64,000 nucleotides of DNA from an uncultured Clostridia bacterium (GTDB taxonomy: Bacteria > Bacillota > Clostridia > Christensenellales > Borkfalkiaceae): the NCBI GenBank assembly GCA_949282385.1, contig CASDOP010000001.1:124001-188000 (forward strand), written 5' to 3'. This document shows, one piece after another, positions 32,226 through 39,833 of this stretch (its first letter is position 1; every line of letters begins with the position of its first letter). A model generated the notes under the pieces. That model did not search any database and was not told the origin of the DNA. It was given only the letters and a program-made list of their open reading frames with translations. The position numbers and the translations under genes were made by a program.

Positions 32226-33656
32226 ATGAGCAAATTTAATACGACTAACACTATGAAAACCGTAAACAAAAGTGGCCACGTTGCTTATGCTATGGCGGAC
32301 AAGCCTAAGCTCGTAACGCAGGTTTTAACCTCGTTTTTTAACGAGGAAAAGTATTACGGCGATAATTCAAACGAGCTTATAGCGACTGCTAAGGCTATAA
32401 TTAAAAGCGATGCGCACTTTGTCGCTAATCTTGCAAGATACGCAAGGAAAGAAATGCACTTGCGTAGCGTGTCGCACGCTTTAGCTACGCTTTTGGCGCA
32501 CGAAACAGAAGGCAAGCCTTACACAAAAGAAGTTATTGCCGACGTTGTTGAACGCCCCGATGACATAACTGAAATTATGGCTTGTTATTTAAATATGTAC
32601 GGCAAGCCTATTGCTAATGGCTTAAAGAAGGCTTTAGCTGCGGCATTGGGAAAATTTAATGAATACCAGATTGCAAAATATAACGGCGGCAACAAAGCAG
32701 TTAAATTTAAAGATATTTTAAAACTTACTCACGTTAAACCTATAAACGATGAGCAGGACAAAATATTCAGCGAAATTATAAACGATACTTTGCCGGTTGC
32801 GGAACGCTGGGAAACGGAATTGTCAGCGAAAGGCAACACTAAGGAAGTATGGGAAAATTTAATAGACGGCAACAAGCTCGGATATATGGCTATGCTGCGC
32901 AATTTACGCAACATAATCAATGCCGCGCCTGCCAATATAGATAAGGTGTACGCTAAGCTGGCAGACAAAGAGCAGGTGCTTAAATCAAAGCAGTTGCCTT
33001 TCCGTTTCTACGCCGCATACGCGGAGGTGGCAAAACTTCCAAATGCGGGAACAAAGGTACTGGATGTGCTTGAAACGGCGATTCAGTATTCCGTAGAAAA
33101 TATGCCAAAGCTAAGCGGCACTACGGTTATTGCGATTGATACCAGCGGATCTATGAGCAGCTCAATAAGCAACAAATCAACGGTTCGCTGCGTGGATATT
33201 GCAAGATTGCTTGCGGTGATGGCATCGCATATTTGCGATAATGCGATTGTGTACTCTTTTGACACCAGCATACACAAAATGCAGATAAGTACGCGCGGCG
33301 GCATAATTCAGACGGCTCAGTCAATAATGAATTGCGGCGGCGGTACTAACTTATCTTTGCCTTTAAGAGAAATTTATCAAAACGAAATAAAAGCCGACCG
33401 CTTTTTAATGTTTTCAGATAACGAAATAAATTACAGGTATGAATACACTTGCCAAACTTTGGCAGACAAATATCGTCAAACAATAAATTCAAATCTTTGG
33501 GTACACGCAATCGACTTGCAAGGTTACGGCACACAGCAATTTATTGGTTCAAAAACAAATATAATTGCCGGGTGGAACGAAAAAATCTTTGAATTTATTG
33601 CGCTTGCCGAAGAAGGTATTGACACGCAAGTTAAAAGAATTGAAAATTATCTTTAA
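32226..33656 (+). CDS. rsr: Ro60 / TROVE-domain RNA-binding protein
   Basis: 476 residues from the ATG at 32226 behind GGGGAGGG; an upstream TTG frame start is less likely. Residues about 15-290 are the HEAT-like TROVE ring (VTQVLTSFFNEEKYYGDNSN, then ARKEMHLRSVSHALATLLAH). Residues about 297-476 are a VWA domain with an intact MIDAS: DTSGS, the Thr of GGGTNLSLPL, and Asp of MFSDNE. Ro60 rings bind Y RNAs on the outside and RNA ends in the cavity; in Deinococcus the complex recruits PNPase, and bacterial Ro also acts in rRNA maturation and stress. Three candidate Y RNAs lie directly upstream. Confidence 0.93.
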   Translation: MSKFNTTNTMKTVNKSGHVAYAMADKPKLVTQVLTSFFNEEKYYGDNSNELIATAKAIIKSDAHFVANLARYARKEMHLRSVSHALATLLAHETEGKPYTKEVIADVVERPDDITEIMACYLNMYGKPIANGLKKALAAALGKFNEYQIAKYNGGNKAVKFKDILKLTHVKPINDEQDKIFSEIINDTLPVAERWETELSAKGNTKEVWENLIDGNKLGYMAMLRNLRNIINAAPANIDKVYAKLADKEQVLKSKQLPFRFYAAYAEVAKLPNAGTKVLDVLETAIQYSVENMPKLSGTTVIAIDTSGSMSSSISNKSTVRCVDIARLLAVMASHICDNAIVYSFDTSIHKMQISTRGGIIQTAQSIMNCGGGTNLSLPLREIYQNEIKADRFLMFSDNEINYRYEYTCQTLADKYRQTINSNLWVHAIDLQGYGTQQFIGSKTNIIAGWNEKIFEFIALAEEGIDTQVKRIENYL

Positions 33657-33668
33657 TAAATTTTAAAC

Positions 33669-33702
33669 AAGAGCGGACTTAGAATAATTTAAGTCCGCTC
33701 TT
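33669..33702 (+). terminator. Terminator after the Ro60 gene
   Basis: A perfect 13-bp stem (33669-33681 with 33690-33702) with loop GAATAATT. The downstream T tract is weak (GACATTTA). Confidence 0.65.
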
Positions 33703-33875
33703 GACATTTAATAATTAAAGTTGTAGACTATAAAAGCAATAGGCGTTTTATCTGCATTTTAGTAACATAATTTAGTAACAAAATGTGCGCTAATAGGGGA
33801 TAATACAGGATAATACACAACAAAAAACGCCCTATTTTATACTAAAATTAAGTAAAAATGGGCGTTTTTTAATGT
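33703..33875. other. Gene-free phage-chromosome junction, candidate att region
   Basis: Contains the direct repeats TTAGTAACAtaaTTTAGTAACA (about 33760) and GGATAATACA twice (about 33798-33816), which could be integrase arm sites. A hairpin AAAAAACGCCC/GGGCGTTTTTT (33822-33832 with 33860-33870) is a bidirectional terminator. It ends at the 3' end of tRNA-Trp. Confidence 0.4.
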
Positions 33876-33950
33876 TGGCAGGGGAAACACGATTCGAACA
33901 TGCAACCGACGGTTTTGGAGACCGCGACTCTACCGTTGAGCTATTCCCCT
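33876..33950 (-). tRNA. tRNA-Trp (CCA), likely prophage integration site
   Basis: Acceptor AGGGGAA/TTCCCCT, anticodon loop CTCCAAA with anticodon CCA, encoded CCA end at 33876. The 3' end faces the phage, the usual geometry when a phage inserts at the end of a tRNA gene. The matching repeat would be at the far left phage end, outside the window. Confidence 0.93.
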
Positions 33951-34017
33951 AAAAACAATAGCTTATTGATTATATAATAACATTTGACTTTAGTCAACTG
34001 TTTTTTGGAGATTTAAC

Positions 34018-34830
34018 ATGAAAAAAAGATATAAACTCGGCGTGATAGGCTGCGGTTTCATGGCTAACGCCATACTCAGAGGCGTTGTACTTTCGGATTT
34101 TCTCGGCGGAAGAAAGGTAATAGTGAGCGACCCGGACGAGACAAAACTGAATAAAGTTGAAGAGGAATTGGGCGTTAATATAACTTGCGACAACGAAGAG
34201 GTTGCCCGCAACAGCGAGTTTGTGCTTTTTGCCGTAAAGCCCCAGACTTTTTCAGAGGTTGCCGCAGGACTTAAAGAAGTCTGCCCAGACAAGGTCATCT
34301 CGATTATGGCTGGCGTCAAAAAAGCGACGATTAAAAACACGCTCGGCGTCGGAATTATCAAGGTTGCGCGTTGCATGCCCAATCTTCCATGCTCTGTCGG
34401 CAGCGGCATGATGGGGGTAGACATGTCCGATTTCAACTCTGACCCCGACGATACCGAATTCATAACAAAACTTTTCGATTGTCTCGGCTCGGTAATCAGC
34501 GTTGCGGAGAGCAAGCTGGACGCGGTTACCGGCATAAGCGGCAGCGGTCCTGCGTATGTATTTATGTTTATCGACGCACTTATCGACGCAGGTGTTAAGC
34601 AGGGGCTTACCCGCGATGAAGCGACTACGCTTGCCGTTCAGACGGTAGCAGGAGGAGCGGAAATGGTTCAAAGCAGCGATAAGCCGCTTTCCGAACTAAT
34701 AATGAGCGTGTGCAGCAAGGGCGGCACTACCATTGAAGCGGTAAAAGTACTCGAAAACAACAACTTCCGCGGCATAATCAGCGATGCCGTCGCCGCGTGC
34801 GTAGCACGTTCCAAAGAGCTTTCAAAGTAA
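34018..34830 (+). CDS. proC: Pyrroline-5-carboxylate reductase
   Basis: 270 residues. N-terminal Rossmann motif GVIGCGFMANAILRGVV binds NAD(P)H; the C-terminal helical dimer domain has the family signature GSGPAYVFMFIDALIDAGVK and later SKGGTTIEAV. It makes L-proline from pyrroline-5-carboxylate in the cytosol. A short upstream purine run (TTTGGAGA) supports the start. Its stop overlaps the next gene's start. Confidence 0.96.
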   Translation: MKKRYKLGVIGCGFMANAILRGVVLSDFLGGRKVIVSDPDETKLNKVEEELGVNITCDNEEVARNSEFVLFAVKPQTFSEVAAGLKEVCPDKVISIMAGVKKATIKNTLGVGIIKVARCMPNLPCSVGSGMMGVDMSDFNSDPDDTEFITKLFDCLGSVISVAESKLDAVTGISGSGPAYVFMFIDALIDAGVKQGLTRDEATTLAVQTVAGGAEMVQSSDKPLSELIMSVCSKGGTTIEAVKVLENNNFRGIISDAVAACVARSKELSK

Positions 34831-35276
34831 TGAAGAAAGTTACTCTATATACCGACGGGGCGTGTTCGGGAAATCCCGGCGTGGGCGGTTACGGCTGCGT
34901 TCTGATGTATAACGGACACGAAAAAAGACTTTCGGGCGCGTTTGAGCAAACTACGAATAACCGAATGGAAATTTTTGCGGTAATCTGCGGCTTAAGCTGT
35001 TTGAAAGAGCCTTGCGAAGTCGAAATTTTCAGCGATTCTGCTTATACCGTTAACGCTTTCAATAACGGTTGGATATATGCGTGGGAGAAGGACGGCTGGA
35101 AAAAAGCCGACAACAAACCAGTTTTAAACGATGATTTGTGGAAGCAACTGCTCGAACTTACGCGCAAACACAAAGTTACTTTTGTCAAGGTAAAAGGGCA
35201 TGCGGATAACGAATATAACAACATCTGCGATAAACTTGCCACTGACGCCGTCAAAAATTTCAATTCTCAATTATAA
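34830..35276 (+). CDS. rnhA: Ribonuclease HI
   Basis: 148 residues from the ATG at 34830 (TAATG overlap with proC). Catalytic acids are visible: Asp in YTDGACSGNPG, Glu in NNRMEIFA, Asp in FSDSAYT, and the fourth Asp in the C-terminal KGHADNEYNNICDKLA segment. It cleaves RNA in RNA-DNA hybrids such as R-loops and primers. Confidence 0.95.
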   Translation: MKKVTLYTDGACSGNPGVGGYGCVLMYNGHEKRLSGAFEQTTNNRMEIFAVICGLSCLKEPCEVEIFSDSAYTVNAFNNGWIYAWEKDGWKKADNKPVLNDDLWKQLLELTRKHKVTFVKVKGHADNEYNNICDKLATDAVKNFNSQL

Positions 35277-35308
35277 ACGGATTAATTTAAAGATATAATA
35301 TAAAGTAA

Positions 35309-36235
35309 ATGAAGTGCGACAAAAAGACGGCTTTTGCCGTCCTGAAAGGCGCGGTAAACATTCTTACCGCAATAGTTCTCGGCGCTGTAGCGCTGTTGTT
35401 CGTCCTTTTGGGACTGAATTACAGGGGGCTTGAATTTATTGCCGATTATTATACGGTGCTTGTCTGGTCAGCGGCGGCGCTTACTTTTGTCGTGCTTGCG
35501 CTTTACGTCATATTTTTTCTTTCAAACAAGCAATCGCTTTACAGACTGTTGCTGTGCGCCATAATCTGCGCGGATATTTTTGCCGTAATATTTTACATCA
35601 TCAGCGCAACTGGACTTATTCAGAAAATAACCAGCATAGAAACTCTCCAGAGCTATATAGACGGCTTCGGTCCTACTGCGGTAATTATTTTTATCGTTTT
35701 TTCTTTTCTGCAAGTCGTCGTTCTTCCCGTCCCTGGTTCGGTAACGGTTGCGGCGGGAGTTGCTCTTTTCGGACCGCTTGAATGCGCTCTTTATAGCTTT
35801 ATCGGTATACTTGCAGGTTCGCTCGTTGCGTTTGCCATCGGCAGATGGATAGGTTATAAAGCCGTATGCTGGATTGTCGGCAAGGACGATATAGATAAAT
35901 GGCTGGAAAAAATCAAGGGCAAAGATTACCTTATATTGTCGCTCATGTTTTTATTGCCGCTTTTCCCCGACGACGTTCTTTGCTTCGTTGCGGGATTATC
36001 TTCCATGACCTGGCCTTATTTTATTATAATGATAATAATAACCCGACTTATTTCCTGTTTTACGGTTGCTTATTCTTTAGACCTCATTCCGTTTAATACG
36101 TGGTGGGGAATAGCGATATGGATTGTAATTTTTGCGCTCGTCGCTTTAGCTTTTTACCTCGTCTGCAAGTATTCGGACAAAATCGACGCGTTCATAAAAA
36201 AGAGGTTTAAAATTAAAGGCAGAACGAAAAAATAA
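35309..36235 (+). CDS. TVP38/TMEM64 (DedA-like) membrane protein
   Basis: 308 residues with about seven membrane segments. The core SNARE-associated domain is seen in VVVLPVPGSVTVAAGVALFG, then GILAGSLVAFAIGRWIG and LLPLFPDDVLCFVAGLSSM. Such proteins are linked to lipid scrambling or undecaprenyl-phosphate recycling in related families; the role here is not determined. Two extra N-terminal membrane segments precede the core. Confidence 0.85.
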   Translation: MKCDKKTAFAVLKGAVNILTAIVLGAVALLFVLLGLNYRGLEFIADYYTVLVWSAAALTFVVLALYVIFFLSNKQSLYRLLLCAIICADIFAVIFYIISATGLIQKITSIETLQSYIDGFGPTAVIIFIVFSFLQVVVLPVPGSVTVAAGVALFGPLECALYSFIGILAGSLVAFAIGRWIGYKAVCWIVGKDDIDKWLEKIKGKDYLILSLMFLLPLFPDDVLCFVAGLSSMTWPYFIIMIIITRLISCFTVAYSLDLIPFNTWWGIAIWIVIFALVALAFYLVCKYSDKIDAFIKKRFKIKGRTKK

Positions 36236-36260
36236 AACATAAAAATGCAAATAAATATCA

Positions 36261-36299
36261 GCGCCCGCGGAAAGAATTTCCGCGGGCGCGCTTTATTTA
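36261..36299 (+). terminator. Terminator after the TVP38 gene
   Basis: Thirteen-bp perfect stem (36261-36273 with 36277-36289) with GAA loop, followed by GCTTTATTT. Confidence 0.85.
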
Positions 36300-36423
36300 A
36301 AATTTGAGTGAAAAAGGTCAATTTTTGTGTCTTTTTATTTAATATTTTTGTATCAATTTATTTGATTTTTGCGCACTATATTGATAAAATTATACGTGAA
36401 GATTTTTATCTGGGAGATAGATA

Positions 36424-37800
36424 ATGGATAAAATCAAATTGTTACAATCACGCAGGCGTGCGCTTATGGACGCAGGCAAAGGTATCCGCAAAGACATAGA
36501 AGCGGTTATCGATAGCGAAAGTTTTGTAGAACTTTCAACTTTTTCGTTCTCGAAGAGCGAATTTTATGACGATGACGCACAGGGAGAAGGCGTAGTTACG
36601 GGGTTTGCGACCGTCAACGGCTATCCTTTTTACGTCGTCGCGCAGAATGCGGCGGTGCTTTCTGGCGGCATCGGCAAGGCAAACAGCAAAAAAATTGTCA
36701 AATGTCTTGAAAGCGCAGAAAAAAATCATACGCCCGTAATTTATTTTCTTTCTTCGCTCGGCGTAAGGTACGGCGAAGGAGTGAGCGCGCTCGAAGGAAT
36801 TTCGGAACTTATTCTTACGGTTGCAAGGCTAAAGGGAAGCATTGAGCAGTACCTCGTCGTCAACGGCGAAGTTTACGGACAGATCGCAATGCTGGCTGGT
36901 TTGTGCGATTTCAATTTCTTCATCGACAAAAAGAGCGTTCTCGCTGCGAACAGCCCGCTCGTAATAGGCGCTGCCGACAACCTTAACCTTAAAAAGGAGC
37001 AGGTCGGTGCAGCTTCCGCGCTTAAAAATGCTCAGCTTGCCACGTTTGCCGTAAAAGACCTTGCCGAAGTCAAAGCAAAAATAACTGCTGTATGCGATTT
37101 GATTTCCGAGAGAGTCAGCGACTGCGAAGAACTCAATGTTTCTTTGCCCGCGCTCAATAAGTCTGCAAGCGCAGAAGAACTTTTAAAAGTTTTCGATAAA
37201 GACAGCGTAATCGAACTCGGTTCGTCATACGTTCCAGAAGTAAAGTGCGTTCTTGGCAGAATTGGCGGAATTGCCGTTGCTGCAAGCATTTTTGATGCGA
37301 AAGGCGGCGTAAAGCTCGACGCGCAGATTGTCAGAAAACTTAAAGATTTTGCCGAATTCGTATGCTGCCGCGACATTCCTTATGTTACGTTCGTCAATAC
37401 TCTCGGCATAAAGGAAAGCGTCAGCGTCAATGACAGCCTCGTTCTCAAGGAACTCGGCGAATATATCAACATGCTCGACTGCATGACTTCGCCCAGAATT
37501 TCTGTTATAAGCGGCAAGGCAATAGGTCTCGGCTATACCGTATTTGCTTCCAAGAGCATGGGTTACGATTTCACTTACGCATTCGCGAACGCGCAGGTTG
37601 CGCTTTTCGACAGCGTACAGGGCGCAGAAATCGAGTTTGAAAAAGTAAAGAAAATTGACAAGAGCAAGATGGCAAGCCGCTATTCTTCCGAAAACGCAGA
37701 TCCAATCAATGCTGCTCACGACGGTTATATAGACGACGTCATCGAACCTGCTTTTGTAAGACAGTATCTTATAGCATCGTTGCAGATGGCTATAAATTGA
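36424..37800 (+). CDS. Acyl-CoA-type carboxyltransferase subunit (MmdA/PccB-like, divergent)
   Basis: 458 residues behind GGGAGATAG. It has the crotonase-like two-domain carboxyltransferase fold: GEGVVTGFATVNGYPFYVVA, GGIGKANSKKIVKCLE in the first half, and GGIAVAASIFDAKGGVKLDA in the second. It is shorter than typical MmdA or PccB (about 510) and lacks the usual GGARIQEG motif, so the substrate may differ. It heads an operon with gamma, biotin-carrier, beta and OadA-like genes, which together form a sodium-pumping decarboxylase. Confidence 0.8.
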   Translation: MDKIKLLQSRRRALMDAGKGIRKDIEAVIDSESFVELSTFSFSKSEFYDDDAQGEGVVTGFATVNGYPFYVVAQNAAVLSGGIGKANSKKIVKCLESAEKNHTPVIYFLSSLGVRYGEGVSALEGISELILTVARLKGSIEQYLVVNGEVYGQIAMLAGLCDFNFFIDKKSVLAANSPLVIGAADNLNLKKEQVGAASALKNAQLATFAVKDLAEVKAKITAVCDLISERVSDCEELNVSLPALNKSASAEELLKVFDKDSVIELGSSYVPEVKCVLGRIGGIAVAASIFDAKGGVKLDAQIVRKLKDFAEFVCCRDIPYVTFVNTLGIKESVSVNDSLVLKELGEYINMLDCMTSPRISVISGKAIGLGYTVFASKSMGYDFTYAFANAQVALFDSVQGAEIEFEKVKKIDKSKMASRYSSENADPINAAHDGYIDDVIEPAFVRQYLIASLQMAIN

Positions 37801-37810
37801 GGAGGTTATC

Positions 37811-38191
37811 ATGAATAATCTTCTGGACATTTTACCCGGTACGGGCGACAAAGCGGGAAATTATTATTTCAGCGATTTCGGCGAACCTGTCGTTTATGCG
37901 ATAATAGGATTTGTGGTTGTATTTGTCGGCATAGTAATACTTATCGGTATTATTTGGTTTATTGGCTTTCTGCTTCGCAAAACCAACAATTTTGAAGCCG
38001 TCAAAAACATTTTCAAAAAGAAAAACACCGCCGTTTCACCGGTTGAAAACAATAAACAAAGCGCCGACGTCGCTTTCGACGACGGCATAACAGATGCCGA
38101 AAAAGCGGCTATAATCGCCGCGATTATGGCATTTTACGAAAGCGAAGAAGGTAAATGTCAGTTTACCGTAAGAAGAATAAAGAAATTATAA
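37811..38191 (+). CDS. oadG: Sodium-pump decarboxylase gamma subunit (OadG/MmdD-like)
   Basis: 126 residues behind GGAGG. One transmembrane segment (IIGFVVVFVGIVILIGIIWF) followed by a charged cytosolic tail that ends TDAEKAAIIAAIMAFYESEE. Gamma subunits anchor the carboxyltransferase and biotin carrier to the membrane beta pump. Confidence 0.85.
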   Translation: MNNLLDILPGTGDKAGNYYFSDFGEPVVYAIIGFVVVFVGIVILIGIIWFIGFLLRKTNNFEAVKNIFKKKNTAVSPVENNKQSADVAFDDGITDAEKAAIIAAIMAFYESEEGKCQFTVRRIKKL

Positions 38192-38197
38192 GGAGTT

Positions 38198-38554
38198 ATG
38201 GCAATGCGTAATTTTATTGTTACTATAGACGGAAAAAGTTATTCTGTAGGAGTAGAAGAAGTGGGAGCTGCCGCATCGGCTGCACCCGTAGTTGCTGCGC
38301 CCGAAGTTAAGCCTGCAACGCCCGCGCCTGCGACCGTACAGAAAGGCGAAAAGGTTGTTTCGCCCTTCCCCGGACTTATCAAAAAACTCTCTGTTGCGGA
38401 AGGAACCGCGGTAAAGAAAGATCAGCCCATTATCGTGCTTGAAGCAATGAAGATGGACAACGAAATTACCGCACCCTGCGACGGCAAAGTATATTACAAA
38501 GTTGCCAAAGGCGCAAACGTAGAGACAGATACTTTGCTTGCTGTTATCGGCTGA
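38198..38554 (+). CDS. Biotin carboxyl carrier protein of the decarboxylase
   Basis: 118 residues behind AAGGAGTT. A short N-terminal beta part, an Ala/Pro linker (residues about 25-50), and a biotinyl domain with the lysine of LEAMKMDNEI as the attachment site. It carries the carboxyl group between the carboxyltransferase and the membrane beta subunit. Confidence 0.93.
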   Translation: MAMRNFIVTIDGKSYSVGVEEVGAAASAAPVVAAPEVKPATPAPATVQKGEKVVSPFPGLIKKLSVAEGTAVKKDQPIIVLEAMKMDNEITAPCDGKVYYKVAKGANVETDTLLAVIG

Positions 38555-38567
38555 TGGAGGACATCTG

Positions 38568-39818
38568 ATGCACTCATTACTTGCAGTTGATATCGTAAAG
38601 ATTTTTGTAAATCTTTACGATTCGATGGGCTTTGTCAACGGTACTTGGCAGAATTACGTCATGCTTCTCGTTTCGTTTATTCTGATGTATCTTGCCATTG
38701 TCAAGAAATTTGAGCCGTTGCTTTTGTTGCCCATAGCGTTCGGTATGTTCCTTATAAATATTCCGGGAGCCGAAAGCGTTCTCTGGGGTACTTATCCCGA
38801 AGGCACGCCCATAAAAGAGCAGGCGTTCGATAACGTAGACGCAAGCTCGAGGGGACTTTTGTGGTATCTCTATTTCGGTGTGGATAAAGTCATTTATCCT
38901 CCGCTCATTTTCCTCGGAATAGGCTGTATGACCGACTTCGGTCCGCTCATTGCCAATCCCAAGAGCATGCTCATAGGCGCAGGCGCGCAGCTCGGCATAT
39001 TTGTTGCGTTTATCCTTGCTGTTCTGCTAGGGTTTTCTGTTGCTGAAGCTGCTTCGATAGCAATCATCGGCGGCGCGGACGGTCCTACGGCTATTTATGT
39101 AACAAGCAAGCTCGCTTCTTCGTATATTCCCATGATAGCCATTGCGGCATATTCGTATATGGCGCTGATACCTATAATACAGAAACCTATCATGAGGGCG
39201 CTTACAACAAAAAAAGAACGCACGATAAAAATGCAGCAGCTCCGTCAGGTAAGCAAACTCGAAAAAATACTTTTCCCCATAATAGTAACTCTTGTTGTCG
39301 GAATAATTCTGCCGTCATCTATTGCACTGCTGGGCATGCTTATGCTCGGTAACCTTTTCAGAGAATCCGGAGTGGTGGAAAGACTTTCTTCACAAGCTCA
39401 GAACGGGCTTATGAATACGATTACAATCTTCCTCGGCGTATCCGTAGGTTGCAAGGCGAAGGGTGAAATTTTCTTAAGCCTTGAAACTCTGTATATTATC
39501 GGTCTCGGATTGCTTGCATTCATCATGGGTACCGTAGGCGGATTGCTCGTAGCAAAGATAATGTGCAAAGTAACCAAGGGCAAGATAAATCCTCTCATAG
39601 GTTCGGCGGGTGTTTCTGCCGTGCCGATGGCAGCGAGAATTTCCGAAGATGTGGGAAGGGAGTACGATCCGCAGAATCATCTTCTCATGCACGCCATGGG
39701 ACCCAACGTTGCGGGCGTAATCGGATCAGCAATAGCTGCTGGCATATTGCTTGCATGCTTCGGCGGATATACGGACGGCACTGCCGTTACAGCTGTAATT
39801 TCTTCAATCATTGCATAA
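38568..39818 (+). CDS. oadB: Sodium-pump decarboxylase beta subunit
   Basis: 416 residues from the ATG at 38568, behind GGAGGACATC. About ten membrane segments; family motifs GIGCMTDFGPLIANPKSMLI, IIGGADGPTAIYV (with the ion-binding Asp) and GPNVAGVIGSAIAAG. It decarboxylates carboxybiotin and exports sodium ions, storing energy as a sodium gradient. Confidence 0.95.
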   Translation: MHSLLAVDIVKIFVNLYDSMGFVNGTWQNYVMLLVSFILMYLAIVKKFEPLLLLPIAFGMFLINIPGAESVLWGTYPEGTPIKEQAFDNVDASSRGLLWYLYFGVDKVIYPPLIFLGIGCMTDFGPLIANPKSMLIGAGAQLGIFVAFILAVLLGFSVAEAASIAIIGGADGPTAIYVTSKLASSYIPMIAIAAYSYMALIPIIQKPIMRALTTKKERTIKMQQLRQVSKLEKILFPIIVTLVVGIILPSSIALLGMLMLGNLFRESGVVERLSSQAQNGLMNTITIFLGVSVGCKAKGEIFLSLETLYIIGLGLLAFIMGTVGGLLVAKIMCKVTKGKINPLIGSAGVSAVPMAARISEDVGREYDPQNHLLMHAMGPNVAGVIGSAIAAGILLACFGGYTDGTAVTAVISSIIA

Positions 39819-39833
39819 TCGGGAGTATTTGAC

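Noticed and set aside
32208..32226. TTG start for the Ro60 gene at 32208
   Set aside because: It would place the GGGGAGGG ribosome binding site inside the coding sequence; the ATG at 32226 is correctly spaced.
29224..33656. Retron, diversity-generating or toxin-antitoxin system
   Set aside because: No reverse transcriptase, template repeat pair or toxin-like gene is present; the RNA structures fit tRNA and Y RNA patterns instead.
1..33656. Alternative genetic code in the phage (stop reassignment)
   Set aside because: Genes end at ordinary stops with short gaps or ATGA overlaps and no suppressor-type tRNA anticodon was seen.
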